The notes beneath the pieces were generated by a model that was given only the letters and a program-made list of their open reading frames with translations, was not told the DNA's origin and did no database searches. From positions 1 through 34,531 of the forward strand of contig NZ_JAGQBF010000026.1 of assembly GCF_024345495.1 (NCBI RefSeq): a DNA stretch of 34,531 nucleotides, read 5' to 3'. A program made the translations under genes and the position numbers. The first letter of the stretch is position 1, and each line of letters starts with the position of its first letter. This DNA is from Synechococcus sp. RedBA-s (GTDB lineage Bacteria > Cyanobacteriota > Cyanobacteriia > PCC-6307 > Cyanobiaceae). Below are positions 19,319 through 28,168 of this stretch, piece after piece.

Positions 19319-20081
19319 CTAAGAGGCTTCGGCCCGCTCCCAGGGCAAGCGGGGCAGGCGGTACAGCGTCTCCCGCTGGGCATCGATCCAGGTCTCGATC
19401 ATCTCCGAGAGTTCGGGGGCGTCGGCCTCGAACCTGTGCTGGTGTGCGATCGCCAGACTCCCCGCCTGGATCACCACCAGATCAAACGGCGGCCCCACAC
19501 TGAGGTTTGAGCGCTGGGTCAGCACTTCCGAGATCAGGCAGAGCCGGGCGGCATCTTCGAGGGAAAGATTGGGGTGGCCGACATTGTCGAGCGGAGGTTT
19601 GCCGTATTTGCTCTCGCCGATCTGCAGGTAGGGCGTTTCGCGGGTCGCCTTGACGGCGTTGCCCTGGGAGTAGATCAGATACAGGCCATGGGGTTCGCTG
19701 CCGATCTGCCCGCCGAAGATGAAGGATGCCCCAGCGGGGAACCCCCTCACGTAAGGCCGCTTCGTTCTCCTTCTGCACAGCCACGCTCACTCGGCCGAGA
19801 TACGCCGCCGCTTCGAAGAGATAGTCGCAGTGGCGTAGATCCTTGCCTGACCCCTCTTCCAGCTCAACGGCACGTTTGAAATCGCGGCCGATCCAGCTGA
19901 TCACCGCCTGGGTGGTGATGGCCAGACTTCCCACCGCCAGCAGCACGAACAGCCGATCATGACTGGGCTGGAACACGTACATCTTTCTGTAGCTGGAGAT
20001 ATAGTCAACCACCGCATTGGTGCGGGAATCGGAGACAAGCACCAGCCCCTGCTCAAGCCAGTAATCGATGCAATAGGTCAT
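19319..20081 (-). pseudogene. Anbu (proteasome-like peptidase) broken by a frameshift
   Basis: Two overlapping frames together make one Anbu-type protein, the ancestral beta-subunit-like N-terminal nucleophile hydrolase. Frame 1 starts MTYCIDYWLEQGLVLVSDSR at 20081 and keeps the proteasome-type residues after Met removal: Thr1, Asp17 and Lys32. It runs to AALREG. Frame 2 continues with FPAGASFIFGGQIGSEPHGL through YLQIGESKYGKPPLDNV and TQRSNLSVGPPFDLVV to the stop at 19319. Removing a single G from the G5 run at 19742-19746 (minus strand) joins the frames exactly, giving about 253 residues, normal for Anbu. The rest is undamaged, so this is either recent decay, a sequencing error or a programmed shift. 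Confidence 0.85.
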
Positions 20082-20182
20082 CGCGCCCCGTGTCTGCAGC
20101 TTCGGTCGATTTGAACCTATGACTGCTGATCCGCACCAGGGGGATTCGGCGACACACTGACTCTGATCTGCAAGGACCAGGG

Positions 20183-20470
20183 CTATGGCCCTCTGCTGCC
20201 ACGGCCTCTACGGAGCTGCTGCTGCCGGTGGTACTCCGGATCAGGGTTGCTCTCCTGGAGCTGGCGAACAGTTTCAAGCGCCATGCACCCCAGGGTGCCG
20301 AAGGCTCCAAGCAGCACCCGGAACCAGAACTGGGCGTAGGAGGTCACCGCGACCGGTGTATTGGCCACGACCGACTCCAGAAAAAAGCTCACGGCCAGGC
20401 CAATAAGGCCCCCGACCAAGCCGATGAGCACGATGCGGCGTCCGTGAAGTGGCTCCGGCTGCATGGTCAT
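20183..20470 (-). CDS. Small membrane protein downstream of the RND pump
   Basis: A 95-residue protein with two or three hydrophobic segments: IVLIGLVGGLIGLAVSFFL (about 13-31) and FWFRVLLGAFGTLGCMAL (about 48-65). The remainder is polar and basic. Its ATG overlaps the pump stop codon as TGATG (20468-20472), so it is translated together with the pump. I do not recognise a family. By position it could be an accessory or small subunit of the efflux system; an ATG two codons later is an alternative start. Confidence 0.65.
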   Translation of the reverse strand: MTMQPEPLHGRRIVLIGLVGGLIGLAVSFFLESVVANTPVAVTSYAQFWFRVLLGAFGTLGCMALETVRQLQESNPDPEYHRQQQLRRGRGSRGP

Positions 20471-23400
20471 CAGGGTAAGGGGGAGACCACGGCTGGTGGT
20501 GGTGACTTGTCGTCGCCGGACGTACCCAGCTGCTTGATCACCACGTAGAACACCGGGACCACAAACAACGAGAGCACCGTGGCCACCATCAGACCACCGA
20601 ACACCACGGTGCCCAGGGAGGCCTGGCTGCGGGCTCCGGCCCCATTGGCCAGCACCAGGGGCAGGAAGCCGAACAGGGAGGAGATCGCCGTCATCAGGAT
20701 CGGCCGAAGCCTGGATTCCGCCGCCTCCTTCGCCGCCTGATAGGGAGTGGCTCCCTCGGCCATGCGCTGGTTGGCCAGATCAACGATCAGGATCCCGTTC
20801 TTGGCGGCCAGGCCGATCAGCATCACCAGCCCCACCTGGGCATAGATATTGAGCACTTCCCCTCGGGCGGCCAGGAAGGCCAGGGCCCCCAACATGGCGG
20901 TGGGCACGGTCATCAGAATGATCAGCGGGTCGACATAGCTCTCATATTGAGCCGCCAGCACCAGGTACACCACCAGGATGCCCAAGGCGAAGATCACCAC
21001 GGCCAGGGCACCGGCCTTCACTTCCTCCCGTGAGAGGCCGGTCCAGTCGAAGCCGAGGCCGTTGGTGCCCAGCTCGGCAAAGGTGTCGGCCATGCCCTTG
21101 ATCGCTTCGCCGGAACTGCGACCAGGGGCGGCGGAACCATCAATCTTGATGGAGCGGAACAGGTTGAAGTGGGGAATCACCGCCGGGCCGGTGGTGGGCT
21201 CCACCGTGAACACCTCGGCCAGCGGCACCGGCTCCCCCCGCCGGCTGTTCACGAACAATGACTTCAACTGCTGGGGGGTGGCCCGGAACTGAGCATCCGA
21301 TTGGACAAAGACCCGGCGGATCCTGCCCTCCTGGAAGGTGTCGTTGATGTAGGCACCGCCGAAGTAGAAGCTGAAGGCCTGCATCGCCTGGCCATAATCC
21401 ACATCGAGGGCCGCCAGTTGATCACGATTCACGCTCACCTTGAGCTGGGGAGATTCCGGTGTGAACTGGGTGAACACACGGCTGAATACGTTCGTCTGCA
21501 GAGCCTTACCGATCAACTGATTGGCCGTGGAGGAGAACTCCGGCAGGGTGAGGGCACCACCACTCTGATCCAGCAACTGGAATTCGAAACCACCGGAAGT
21601 TCCATAGCCGGGAATGGCCGGAGGTTCCACCACAAAGATCCTGGCCCCATCGATCACCGAGAGCTTGCGGTTCAACCGCTCCACGATCTGATCCATGAAC
21701 TGATCGGGATTGGGACGATCGTCCCAGTTCTTGGCTCCAATGAAGAAGAGACCGCGATTGGGCGCATTGCCATCCAGACTGAAGCCGCTGATGATCACAG
21801 CTGTGGAGATCTCCGGCTCGGTGCGGATGATCTCCGCCACCCGAGCATTGATCCTGCGCGTGTTCTGCTCAGAGCCTCCATCGGGGGCCTGCACGAAACC
21901 GATGGCATAACCCTGATCCTCCACTGGCACGAAACCTGAGGGGATTGAGGTGAAGGCCACACCCGTGAGCGCGATGCCGCCCACAAGCACGCCCATCATC
22001 AGAGTGCGGTGGGCGAGCACCCAGGCCAGGGCACGCTGATACCAGCCTTCACCGGCTGAGTAAACGCGGTTGAAGCGGTTGAAGATCGGGGTAAGGAAGG
22101 CCCCCACCAGCAGCCCGATCAGGCTGAACATCACCACCGCAACAGGGTTGGAGACTCCCCCCAGCAGCAATCCAAGCACCGCTGCCGCGATCGTGACAGG
22201 AAGGCGCAGGGGCAGACGGGTGATCAACCCCAGCAGATAGCCCAGCAACAGACCGCCCACCACCCAGGCGAGCACCACCAGGGCACCGCCGCCACTCACC
22301 AACAGGCCATAGACGAAGCCGATCGAGGTTCCGGCAATGGCATAGGCACGGCGGGTGGGTGGAGCCGCTTCGCGGGCCAGCAGCAAGGCCGAGAGCATCG
22401 GTGAGAAGGTGAGCGCATTGAACGTCGAAATGGCCACTGAAAAGATGATCGTGGCCGCGAACTGCTGATAAATCGTTCCGGTGGCGCCGGGGAAGAAGAG
22501 CACCGGCAGAAACACAGCGAACAGCACCAGGGACGTGGCGATCACTGCACCGAAGAGCTCATTCATAGTGCTCTTGGCCGCCTCGAGGGCCGTGAGGCCC
22601 TGAGCTTTCTTGGTGGAGGTGTCCTCGATCACGGTGATCGCGTCATCGACCACCAGCCCCGTGGCCAGCACCAAGCCAAAGAGCGTGAGCTGGTTGAGCG
22701 AGAAGCCCGCAATCTTCACGAACAGGAACGTGCCCACCAGTGCCACGGGGATGGCGATTCCTGGCACGAGCGTGGCCTTCCAGTTCTGCAGGAATAGAAA
22801 CAGGATCAGCACAACCAAGATCACCGCATCACGCAGGGAACTGGTTACGCCCTGGATCGATGCGTTGATGAAATCGGTGTTGTCGTAGATCTTCTCCACC
22901 TTCATGCCGGGCGGCATGCTGAGACTGAATTCCTTGAGTACCTCCTCAACACCCCGCGACACATCGAGAGCGTTGCTCCCACTCAACTGATACACCAGCA
23001 GTCCCACCGAAGGAACGGCTTTCAGATCGGTGGCGTTGGCGGCATAGGCTTCAGCGCCCAGCTCGACGCGACCCACGTCCCTGAGTCGCACCAGCCCCCC
23101 CTCATCGGTGCTGCGCAGGATCAAGTTAGAAAACTCTTCTGAGCTGCGCAACCGCCCCTGTAACTGCACGGTGAAGGTGAACTGCTGGCCATCAGGAGCG
23201 GGTTCTCCACCCACCTGGCCGGCGGGCACCAGGCGACTCTGACTGCGCAGAGCATTCACCACATCGGTGGAACTGAGCTTGTTGGCCGCCAGACGGTCAG
23301 GGTCGAGCCACAGGCGGAAGGCGAGCTGGCGGTTTCCTGTATAGGCGATGTTGCCTACACCCTTGACCCGTTTGATCCGGTCGGTGAGGTTCTGATCGAG

Positions 23401-23883
23401 CAGGCCACTGATGAATTCAGTGCTGTAAGGATTATTGGCATCTTCACTGCCGAAGTTATAGACGAGCAGAATCGAGTTTGACGCCTTATTGACGATGACA
23501 CCGGATTGCCTCACCTCCTCGGGCAACTGCGGTTGGGCGAGTGCCACCCGGTTCTGAACATTCACCTGGTTGATGTCACCGTCGGTGCCACTGGCGAACG
23601 ACACGGTGATGGCGCTGCTACCATCGGCGGCGCTGGAGGATGTGATGAACTCCATGTTCTCCACCCCGTTGATCTGCTGCTCCAGCACATTGGTGACTCC
23701 CTCCTCCACCGACACCGCGTCAGCGCCGTTGTATCGGGAGTTCACCGTCACCGTGGGTGGGGCGATGTCGGGCAGGTTTTCGATCGGCAGCAGCGGAATA
23801 GCGATCAGCCCACCGATCACCAGCAGCAGACTGCAAACCGTGGTCATCACCGGCCGGGTAATGAAATTGTCGGAAGCGGACAT
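20470..23883 (-). CDS. RND efflux pump inner-membrane subunit (AcrB/HAE1 type)
   Basis: A 1137-residue resistance-nodulation-division transporter that would export hydrophobic compounds by proton exchange through a tripartite pump. It starts DNFITRPVMTTVCSLLLVIG, and has the family marks VVDDAITVIEDT (TM4, Asp413 and Asp414) and GLAAKNGILIVDLAN (TM10, Lys1028) for proton relay, plus GYGTSGGFEFQL of the AcrB clade. Usual length is about 1040. The excess lies at residues about 505-600, between TM6 and TM7, where three or four extra hydrophobic segments (GALVVLAWVVGGLLLGYLLG; VTIAAAVLGLLLGG; VAVVMFSLIGLLVGAF) are inserted. No outer-membrane factor is in the window. Confidence 0.93.
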   Translation of the reverse strand: MSASDNFITRPVMTTVCSLLLVIGGLIAIPLLPIENLPDIAPPTVTVNSRYNGADAVSVEEGVTNVLEQQINGVENMEFITSSSAADGSSAITVSFASGTDGDINQVNVQNRVALAQPQLPEEVRQSGVIVNKASNSILLVYNFGSEDANNPYSTEFISGLLDQNLTDRIKRVKGVGNIAYTGNRQLAFRLWLDPDRLAANKLSSTDVVNALRSQSRLVPAGQVGGEPAPDGQQFTFTVQLQGRLRSSEEFSNLILRSTDEGGLVRLRDVGRVELGAEAYAANATDLKAVPSVGLLVYQLSGSNALDVSRGVEEVLKEFSLSMPPGMKVEKIYDNTDFINASIQGVTSSLRDAVILVVLILFLFLQNWKATLVPGIAIPVALVGTFLFVKIAGFSLNQLTLFGLVLATGLVVDDAITVIEDTSTKKAQGLTALEAAKSTMNELFGAVIATSLVLFAVFLPVLFFPGATGTIYQQFAATIIFSVAISTFNALTFSPMLSALLLAREAAPPTRRAYAIAGTSIGFVYGLLVSGGGALVVLAWVVGGLLLGYLLGLITRLPLRLPVTIAAAVLGLLLGGVSNPVAVVMFSLIGLLVGAFLTPIFNRFNRVYSAGEGWYQRALAWVLAHRTLMMGVLVGGIALTGVAFTSIPSGFVPVEDQGYAIGFVQAPDGGSEQNTRRINARVAEIIRTEPEISTAVIISGFSLDGNAPNRGLFFIGAKNWDDRPNPDQFMDQIVERLNRKLSVIDGARIFVVEPPAIPGYGTSGGFEFQLLDQSGGALTLPEFSSTANQLIGKALQTNVFSRVFTQFTPESPQLKVSVNRDQLAALDVDYGQAMQAFSFYFGGAYINDTFQEGRIRRVFVQSDAQFRATPQQLKSLFVNSRRGEPVPLAEVFTVEPTTGPAVIPHFNLFRSIKIDGSAAPGRSSGEAIKGMADTFAELGTNGLGFDWTGLSREEVKAGALAVVIFALGILVVYLVLAAQYESYVDPLIILMTVPTAMLGALAFLAARGEVLNIYAQVGLVMLIGLAAKNGILIVDLANQRMAEGATPYQAAKEAAESRLRPILMTAISSLFGFLPLVLANGAGARSQASLGTVVFGGLMVATVLSLFVVPVFYVVIKQLGTSGDDKSPPPAVVSPLP

Positions 23884-23896
23884 CTGGCTGCAGCTC

Positions 23897-24988
23897 CTAC
23901 TGCGCCGTCACGGGAGTGCCGTGACGCAAGGTGAGCAGATTGGTCGTGATCACCCGTTCACCGGGGGGCACACCGCGAAAAACCGCATAGCGGTTGTTCT
24001 GCAATGGTCCGAGTAGCACAGGGCGCTGCAGGGCGAAGCTGGTGCCAGGGGGCAACTGGCGCAACTGCTCCAGAGGGGCCTTGCCCGGATTCTTCTCCAG
24101 ATCCTGCAGGGTGCCGAGGGCGAACACGAAGCTCTGGCCAGCCGTCTGGGTGACGGCTGCGAAGGGCACCGACGGCAGATCGGCCGCATCGAGCTGGACC
24201 CGGGTGCGCAAGCGCAGGCCAGTGCGCAGAGCACCGGTGGGGTTATCGAATTCGGCCTTGACGAGCAACGCCTGGGTACCGACGTTCACGACCGGATCCA
24301 CGGAGCTCACCACTCCGCGGGCCAGAACCCTGGGCGACAGGGGCTCCTGCAGGGTCACCGGCAGGCCGGGCTTCACCCGGGCGGTCAGCACGCCAGGAAC
24401 GTCGATGCGGGCAGTGAGGCGGTCGTTGCGCACCACCTTGGTGAAGGGATCGCCGGCACGGATCACATCACCCACCTTCACCTGCAGATCGCTGATCACC
24501 CCATCACTGGGGGAGCGCAGATCGCGGAAGGCCAGATCGGCCTCCCGGGCCCGCAGGGCCTCCCGCGACTGCACGTACTGGGCGCGGAACTGGTCGCGCT
24601 GCAGGGCACTGGCGGCCCCTTGGCGCACAAGGAACTCAAAGCGCTTGTAGTTGAGCTCGTCTTTCTCCTGCTGGGCGCGCAGACTGGCCACATCGGCGCG
24701 TACCTGCACCTGATCGAGCACCATCAGCAGCTGGCCCTGTCGCACCACATCGCCCTGACGCACCAGCAGGCGCTCAATGCGACCGCCGGCTTGGGGCGCC
24801 AACTGCACCACGCTGAGAGCCTCAAGGGTGCTGATCGTGTCGACGTCGTCGCTGAAGCGAGCCAGGGAGACTGGTTCCGTCTTGACCTGGACCTGTCTGG
24901 GGGGCGGTTTGGGAGGATCGCCGCAGCCACTGAGACCAGCCGCCATCAGACCGAGAGCGGCCGGGATCACCAGACAGGAACGCTTCAC
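23897..24988 (-). CDS. RND periplasmic adaptor (membrane fusion) lipoprotein
   Basis: A 363-residue AcrA/MexA-like membrane fusion protein. A lipoprotein signal is clear from the GTG at 24988: MKRSCLVIPAALGLMAAGLS, lipobox LSGC. The next blocks are lipoyl-like halves (APQAGGRIERLLVRQGDVVR, then RDLRSPSDGVISDLQVKVGD), separated by a coiled-coil hairpin about residues 110-170. The beta-barrel and membrane-proximal domains follow. The frame extends upstream to 25081, but only this start gives a proper signal. Located 13 bases upstream of the pump in the same direction, it forms an operon with the pump and the small membrane protein. Confidence 0.88.
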   Translation of the reverse strand: MKRSCLVIPAALGLMAAGLSGCGDPPKPPPRQVQVKTEPVSLARFSDDVDTISTLEALSVVQLAPQAGGRIERLLVRQGDVVRQGQLLMVLDQVQVRADVASLRAQQEKDELNYKRFEFLVRQGAASALQRDQFRAQYVQSREALRAREADLAFRDLRSPSDGVISDLQVKVGDVIRAGDPFTKVVRNDRLTARIDVPGVLTARVKPGLPVTLQEPLSPRVLARGVVSSVDPVVNVGTQALLVKAEFDNPTGALRTGLRLRTRVQLDAADLPSVPFAAVTQTAGQSFVFALGTLQDLEKNPGKAPLEQLRQLPPGTSFALQRPVLLGPLQNNRYAVFRGVPPGERVITTNLLTLRHGTPVTAQ

Positions 24989-25086
24989 GCACGGTGACAA
25001 GAGTTGCCCGATTCTGCAGGCCCGTGCCTTCACCTGCAGGTCCTGAAGGTTGATCCCAGGATTGTCCTCATCCCGCCACACGCTTC

Positions 25087-27327
25087 TTGAGCGATCTGTT
25101 CAGCCATCAGGGGGAGATCAACCGCCAGGCTCTCGCCCCCCTGGCCGATCGTCTGCGCCCCCGCAGCCTGGAGGAATTCGTGGGCCAGGAGGAGATCCTG
25201 GGCCCCGGGAGGCTGCTGCGGCGGGCGATTCACGCCGATCGGGTGGGGAATCTGATCCTGCACGGGCCGCCCGGGGTGGGAAAGACCACCCTGGCGCGCA
25301 TCATCGCCAACAGCACCCGCGCCCACTTCACCAGCCTCAACGCCGTGCTGGCTGGGGTCAAGGACCTGCGTGTGGAGGTGGAGGCGGCACGCCAGCGGCT
25401 GGAGCGCCACGGACTGCGCACCCTGCTGTTCATCGATGAAGTGCATCGCTTCAACGTGGCCCAGCAAGACGCCCTGCTGCCCTGGGTAGAAAACGGCACC
25501 GTGACCCTGATTGGCGCCACTACCGAGAACCCCTTCTTCGAAGTGAACAAGGCCCTGGTGAGCCGCTCGCGGCTCTTCCGCCTGCAGCCGCTCGAGCCCC
25601 GTGACCTGCGGGTGCTCCTGGAGCGCGCCCTCGCCGACAGGGAGAGGGGCTATGGCGGCCGGCCGGTGGAGCTGACCCCCGAAGCCGCCGATCACCTGCT
25701 GGACGTGGCCGGCGGTGATGCCCGCAGCCTGCTCAACGCCCTGGAGCTGGCGGTGGAGAGCAGCGCCGCCGATGACACCGGGGTGGTCCGGATCGACCTG
25801 GAGATCGCCGAACAATCGATCCAGCAGCGGGCCGTGCTCTACGACAAGCAGGGGGATGCCCATTTCGACACGATCAGCGCCTTCATCAAGTCGCTGCGGG
25901 GATCCGACCCCGACGCCGCCCTGTTCTGGCTGGCGCGGATGGTGGAGGCCGGTGAGAATCCGCGCTTCATTTTCCGGCGCATGCTGATCTCCGCCGGCGA
26001 AGACATCGGTCTGGCCGACCCCCAGGCGATCGTGGTGGTGGAAGCCTGCGCGGCGGCTTTCGAGCGTGTGGGTCTGCCGGAGGGGCTTTATCCCCTGGCC
26101 CAGGCCGCCGTCTACCTGGCCGGCGCGGAGAAGAGCAACAGCCTGTTGGGGTTCTTTGACGCCCTCAGGAGTGTGCGGGTCAGCAGCCGCCAGGAGGTGC
26201 CCTCCCAGCTGCGCGATGCCAACCGCGATGGGGCGGCCTTCGGCGATGGGGTGGGCTACCGCTATCCCCATGCCTACGCCGAGCACTGGGTGGCCCAGAC
26301 CTATCTCCCCGCCGCCCTGCAGGGAGAGGTGTTCTGGGTGCCGGGTCGCCTCGGCTGGGAGGGGCAACTGCAGGGCCGGCTGCAGCGGCGGCGGGCCGCC
26401 CAGCTGGCCGCCGCCGCTGAGGGCGCAGCCAACGACGGCCCCCTGCTCAGCAGCGGTCCAGGCGACGCGGAGCTGGAACGCTGGCTCCAGCGCCAGGCTG
26501 CCGCCGAAGGCGAGCGGCTTGATCAGCTGCGCCAGCGCTTCTGGCAGGGGGCCGACTGGCGTCGACAGGACCGGACGCTGGTGCTGGCGGCCCGCTCCCT
26601 GCTCTGGGCCCTGGATCCCCTGGAGCACTGCCCAGAGGGGGGCGTGCTGATCAGTGTGGATAACGCCGCTGATCAGGAGCGTCTGCAGGCCCAGAATCAG
26701 CTGCTGGAGAGCCTGCGCAGCCCCCGGATTCTGCGGCTGGAACCCACCAGACCCGAGGGACTGGCTGAAGCGCTGGAACCTGGCGAGTGCTTCGAGTGGA
26801 TGGTGGGCCGCTCACCCTTCCAGGGGCTCGCCCCTGAGCTTTGGCAGCGATGGCTGCAGGAGCTGAATCGGCTGGCCAGCCCCAGGGCGCAGTGGCGCCT
26901 GCTGCTGAGTGGGCCGCAGCTGGGTCCCGCCGGGGCACTGGCGGAACTGCTGGCCAGGCCTGGAGGCCCAGCTGCGGCCAGCACGGACAGGCCCCTGCTG
27001 GAGCTACTGCAGCGTGTCAGCGCAGAGGAGCCCACCTGGCTGATGCCGCGGCCGACGCCCCAGGAGCTGACCACGGCGCTGGGGGCTCTGGGCTGGCAGG
27101 TGGAGTGCGAGAGCTGGGAGGAGTCGCTGAACCTGGAGCTGAGTGCAGCCGCCTGCCAGCGCTGGCTCGGCCCAGGCGCGGCCTACCGAAGCCGGCTGGA
27201 GACCCTGTTGAGCCCTGCAGAGATCGCCACGCTGGACGCTGGCTTCCGTGCTCAGCTCAGGGCGGTGCTGCCCCAGCGGCTGGGCCACCAACGCCTGATC
27301 GCCCACCGCAGCGGAGCGGGCCCATGA
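25087..27327 (+). CDS. rarA: Replication-associated recombination protein RarA fused to a C-terminal domain
   Basis: A 746-residue AAA+ ATPase of the RarA/MgsA (WRNIP1) type, acting at stalled replication forks. Walker A is GPPGVGKTT (residues 60-68), Walker B LFIDEVHRF (114-122), sensor region GATTENP (143-149) and the arginine-finger region SRSR (159-162). The RarA core including the typical cyanobacterial C-terminal part ends at about 435 (WEGQLQGRLQRRR). A further 300 residues follow. They contain DRTLVLAARSLLWAL, GGVLISVDN, and a region ending PAGALAELL, which reads like a worn class I methyltransferase fold without a clear GxG SAM site. RarA fused to an extra domain is known in cyanobacteria. 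The start is TTG at 25087. Confidence 0.9.
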   Translation: MSDLFSHQGEINRQALAPLADRLRPRSLEEFVGQEEILGPGRLLRRAIHADRVGNLILHGPPGVGKTTLARIIANSTRAHFTSLNAVLAGVKDLRVEVEAARQRLERHGLRTLLFIDEVHRFNVAQQDALLPWVENGTVTLIGATTENPFFEVNKALVSRSRLFRLQPLEPRDLRVLLERALADRERGYGGRPVELTPEAADHLLDVAGGDARSLLNALELAVESSAADDTGVVRIDLEIAEQSIQQRAVLYDKQGDAHFDTISAFIKSLRGSDPDAALFWLARMVEAGENPRFIFRRMLISAGEDIGLADPQAIVVVEACAAAFERVGLPEGLYPLAQAAVYLAGAEKSNSLLGFFDALRSVRVSSRQEVPSQLRDANRDGAAFGDGVGYRYPHAYAEHWVAQTYLPAALQGEVFWVPGRLGWEGQLQGRLQRRRAAQLAAAAEGAANDGPLLSSGPGDAELERWLQRQAAAEGERLDQLRQRFWQGADWRRQDRTLVLAARSLLWALDPLEHCPEGGVLISVDNAADQERLQAQNQLLESLRSPRILRLEPTRPEGLAEALEPGECFEWMVGRSPFQGLAPELWQRWLQELNRLASPRAQWRLLLSGPQLGPAGALAELLARPGGPAAASTDRPLLELLQRVSAEEPTWLMPRPTPQELTTALGALGWQVECESWEESLNLELSAAACQRWLGPGAAYRSRLETLLSPAEIATLDAGFRAQLRAVLPQRLGHQRLIAHRSGAGP

Positions 27328-27351
27328 AAAAACCCCGGCACTGCCGGGGTT
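27327..27351 (-). terminator. Intrinsic terminator for the leftward gene
   Basis: On the minus strand a 9-bp stem (AACCCCGGC / GCCGGGGTT) with a 3-base loop is followed by six T residues. It lies 38 bases after the stop of the leftward secreted-protein gene and just past the rarA stop. The rightward side lacks a T run, so it mainly serves the minus strand. Confidence 0.85.
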
Positions 27352-27389
27352 CGCTGAAAGGGCTTCTGGCCTCAGCCAGTGGCCCGGTG

Positions 27390-28079
27390 TCACCAGAGGC
27401 CGCGGATGGGCTCAGCCTGGGGGGTGAAGGCAGGGGCAGGGGCAGTGCGCACCTGAGCCACGGGGTCCGTCATCTGGTTGGCCTGGATGCAGGCCGGCAG
27501 GAAGACGTACCAGGAGAGCAGGGAGGTGCACTGGGCCTCGCCCTGGCACTTACCTTCGGCACAGATGTTCTGCTTGCCGTCGTAGGTGCCGCAGGTGTCA
27601 GCCAAGCGGAAGTCAGTAGGCAGAGCGGCCATGATGCCGGCCGAGGAGATGGAGCCATCGGCAGCGTCGGCGATGATCGCGCCACGCAGACCCTGCACCG
27701 CGTAGGTGCTCATCGTCCAGTAGGGGAAGTAGCTGCGGGTCTGGTTCTTGAGGAACTTGACGCCGGCATCCGAATAGAGGAAGCGGGTCACACCCACCAC
27801 ATCGACGCTGTAGCTCTTGGCCAGGCCGGTGCGGATTTCGCTGGCGGTCCAGCCGGAGCGGGAGATGCCGCCGGCCAGACCACGGTCGACCACATCACCG
27901 GTTTCGATGAAGGTTTTAAAGGAATCCAGACTCGTGGACCACACGGCACCGCCGGTGTTCCAACGAACGGGAAGATCATTGTCCACAGCGGCCGAAGCGG
28001 GCAGAGCTGTGACTGAGAGAGCGGCTCCTGCAAGGAGACCAGCGGCAAGACGCTTCAGCACGGGTAGGCGAAGGAACAT
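27390..28079 (-). CDS. Exported protein of unknown role (possibly DUF1400-like)
   Basis: A 229-residue protein with a signal peptide MFLRLPVLKRLAAGLLAGAA followed by LSVTALPASA and cleavage after ASA. The mature protein has the pattern DVVGVTRFLYSDAGVKFLKN and YWTMSTYAVQGLRGAIIADA, which resembles the DUF1400 domain found at the N-terminus of some cyanobacterial alpha/beta hydrolases. No hydrolase GxSxG motif is present. Four cysteines in the C-terminal third (TCGTYDGKQNICAEGKCQG, QCTSL) suggest disulfides. The frame extends 45 codons upstream, but the ATG 28079 gives the signal peptide. A promoter-like pair precedes it at 28087-28115, and a terminator follows. Confidence 0.65.
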   Translation of the reverse strand: MFLRLPVLKRLAAGLLAGAALSVTALPASAAVDNDLPVRWNTGGAVWSTSLDSFKTFIETGDVVDRGLAGGISRSGWTASEIRTGLAKSYSVDVVGVTRFLYSDAGVKFLKNQTRSYFPYWTMSTYAVQGLRGAIIADAADGSISSAGIMAALPTDFRLADTCGTYDGKQNICAEGKCQGEAQCTSLLSWYVFLPACIQANQMTDPVAQVRTAPAPAFTPQAEPIRGLW

Positions 28080-28086
28080 CCCTATG

Positions 28087-28115
28087 AACCTAACCAGCTG
28101 AGTTGCACTTGCCAA
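28087..28115 (-). promoter_or_regulatory. Candidate sigma70-type promoter for the exported protein
   Basis: On the minus strand TTGGCA (28110-28115) and TAGGTT (28087-28092) are separated by exactly 17 bases. Transcription would begin near 28080, at the ATG at 28079, so the message could be leaderless or have a very short leader. Confidence 0.4.
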
Positions 28116-28168
28116 CATCTTTTCGAGTAAATGCAGACAGACCTTCGGCTGACCACACCTGTGAAGGA

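Noticed and set aside
18545-19510. Plus-strand frame opposite glsA
   Set aside because: Antisense shadow; glutaminase motifs on the minus strand are decisive.
24989-25081. Upstream extension of the RND adaptor frame
   Set aside because: A proper lipoprotein signal peptide begins only at GTG 24988.
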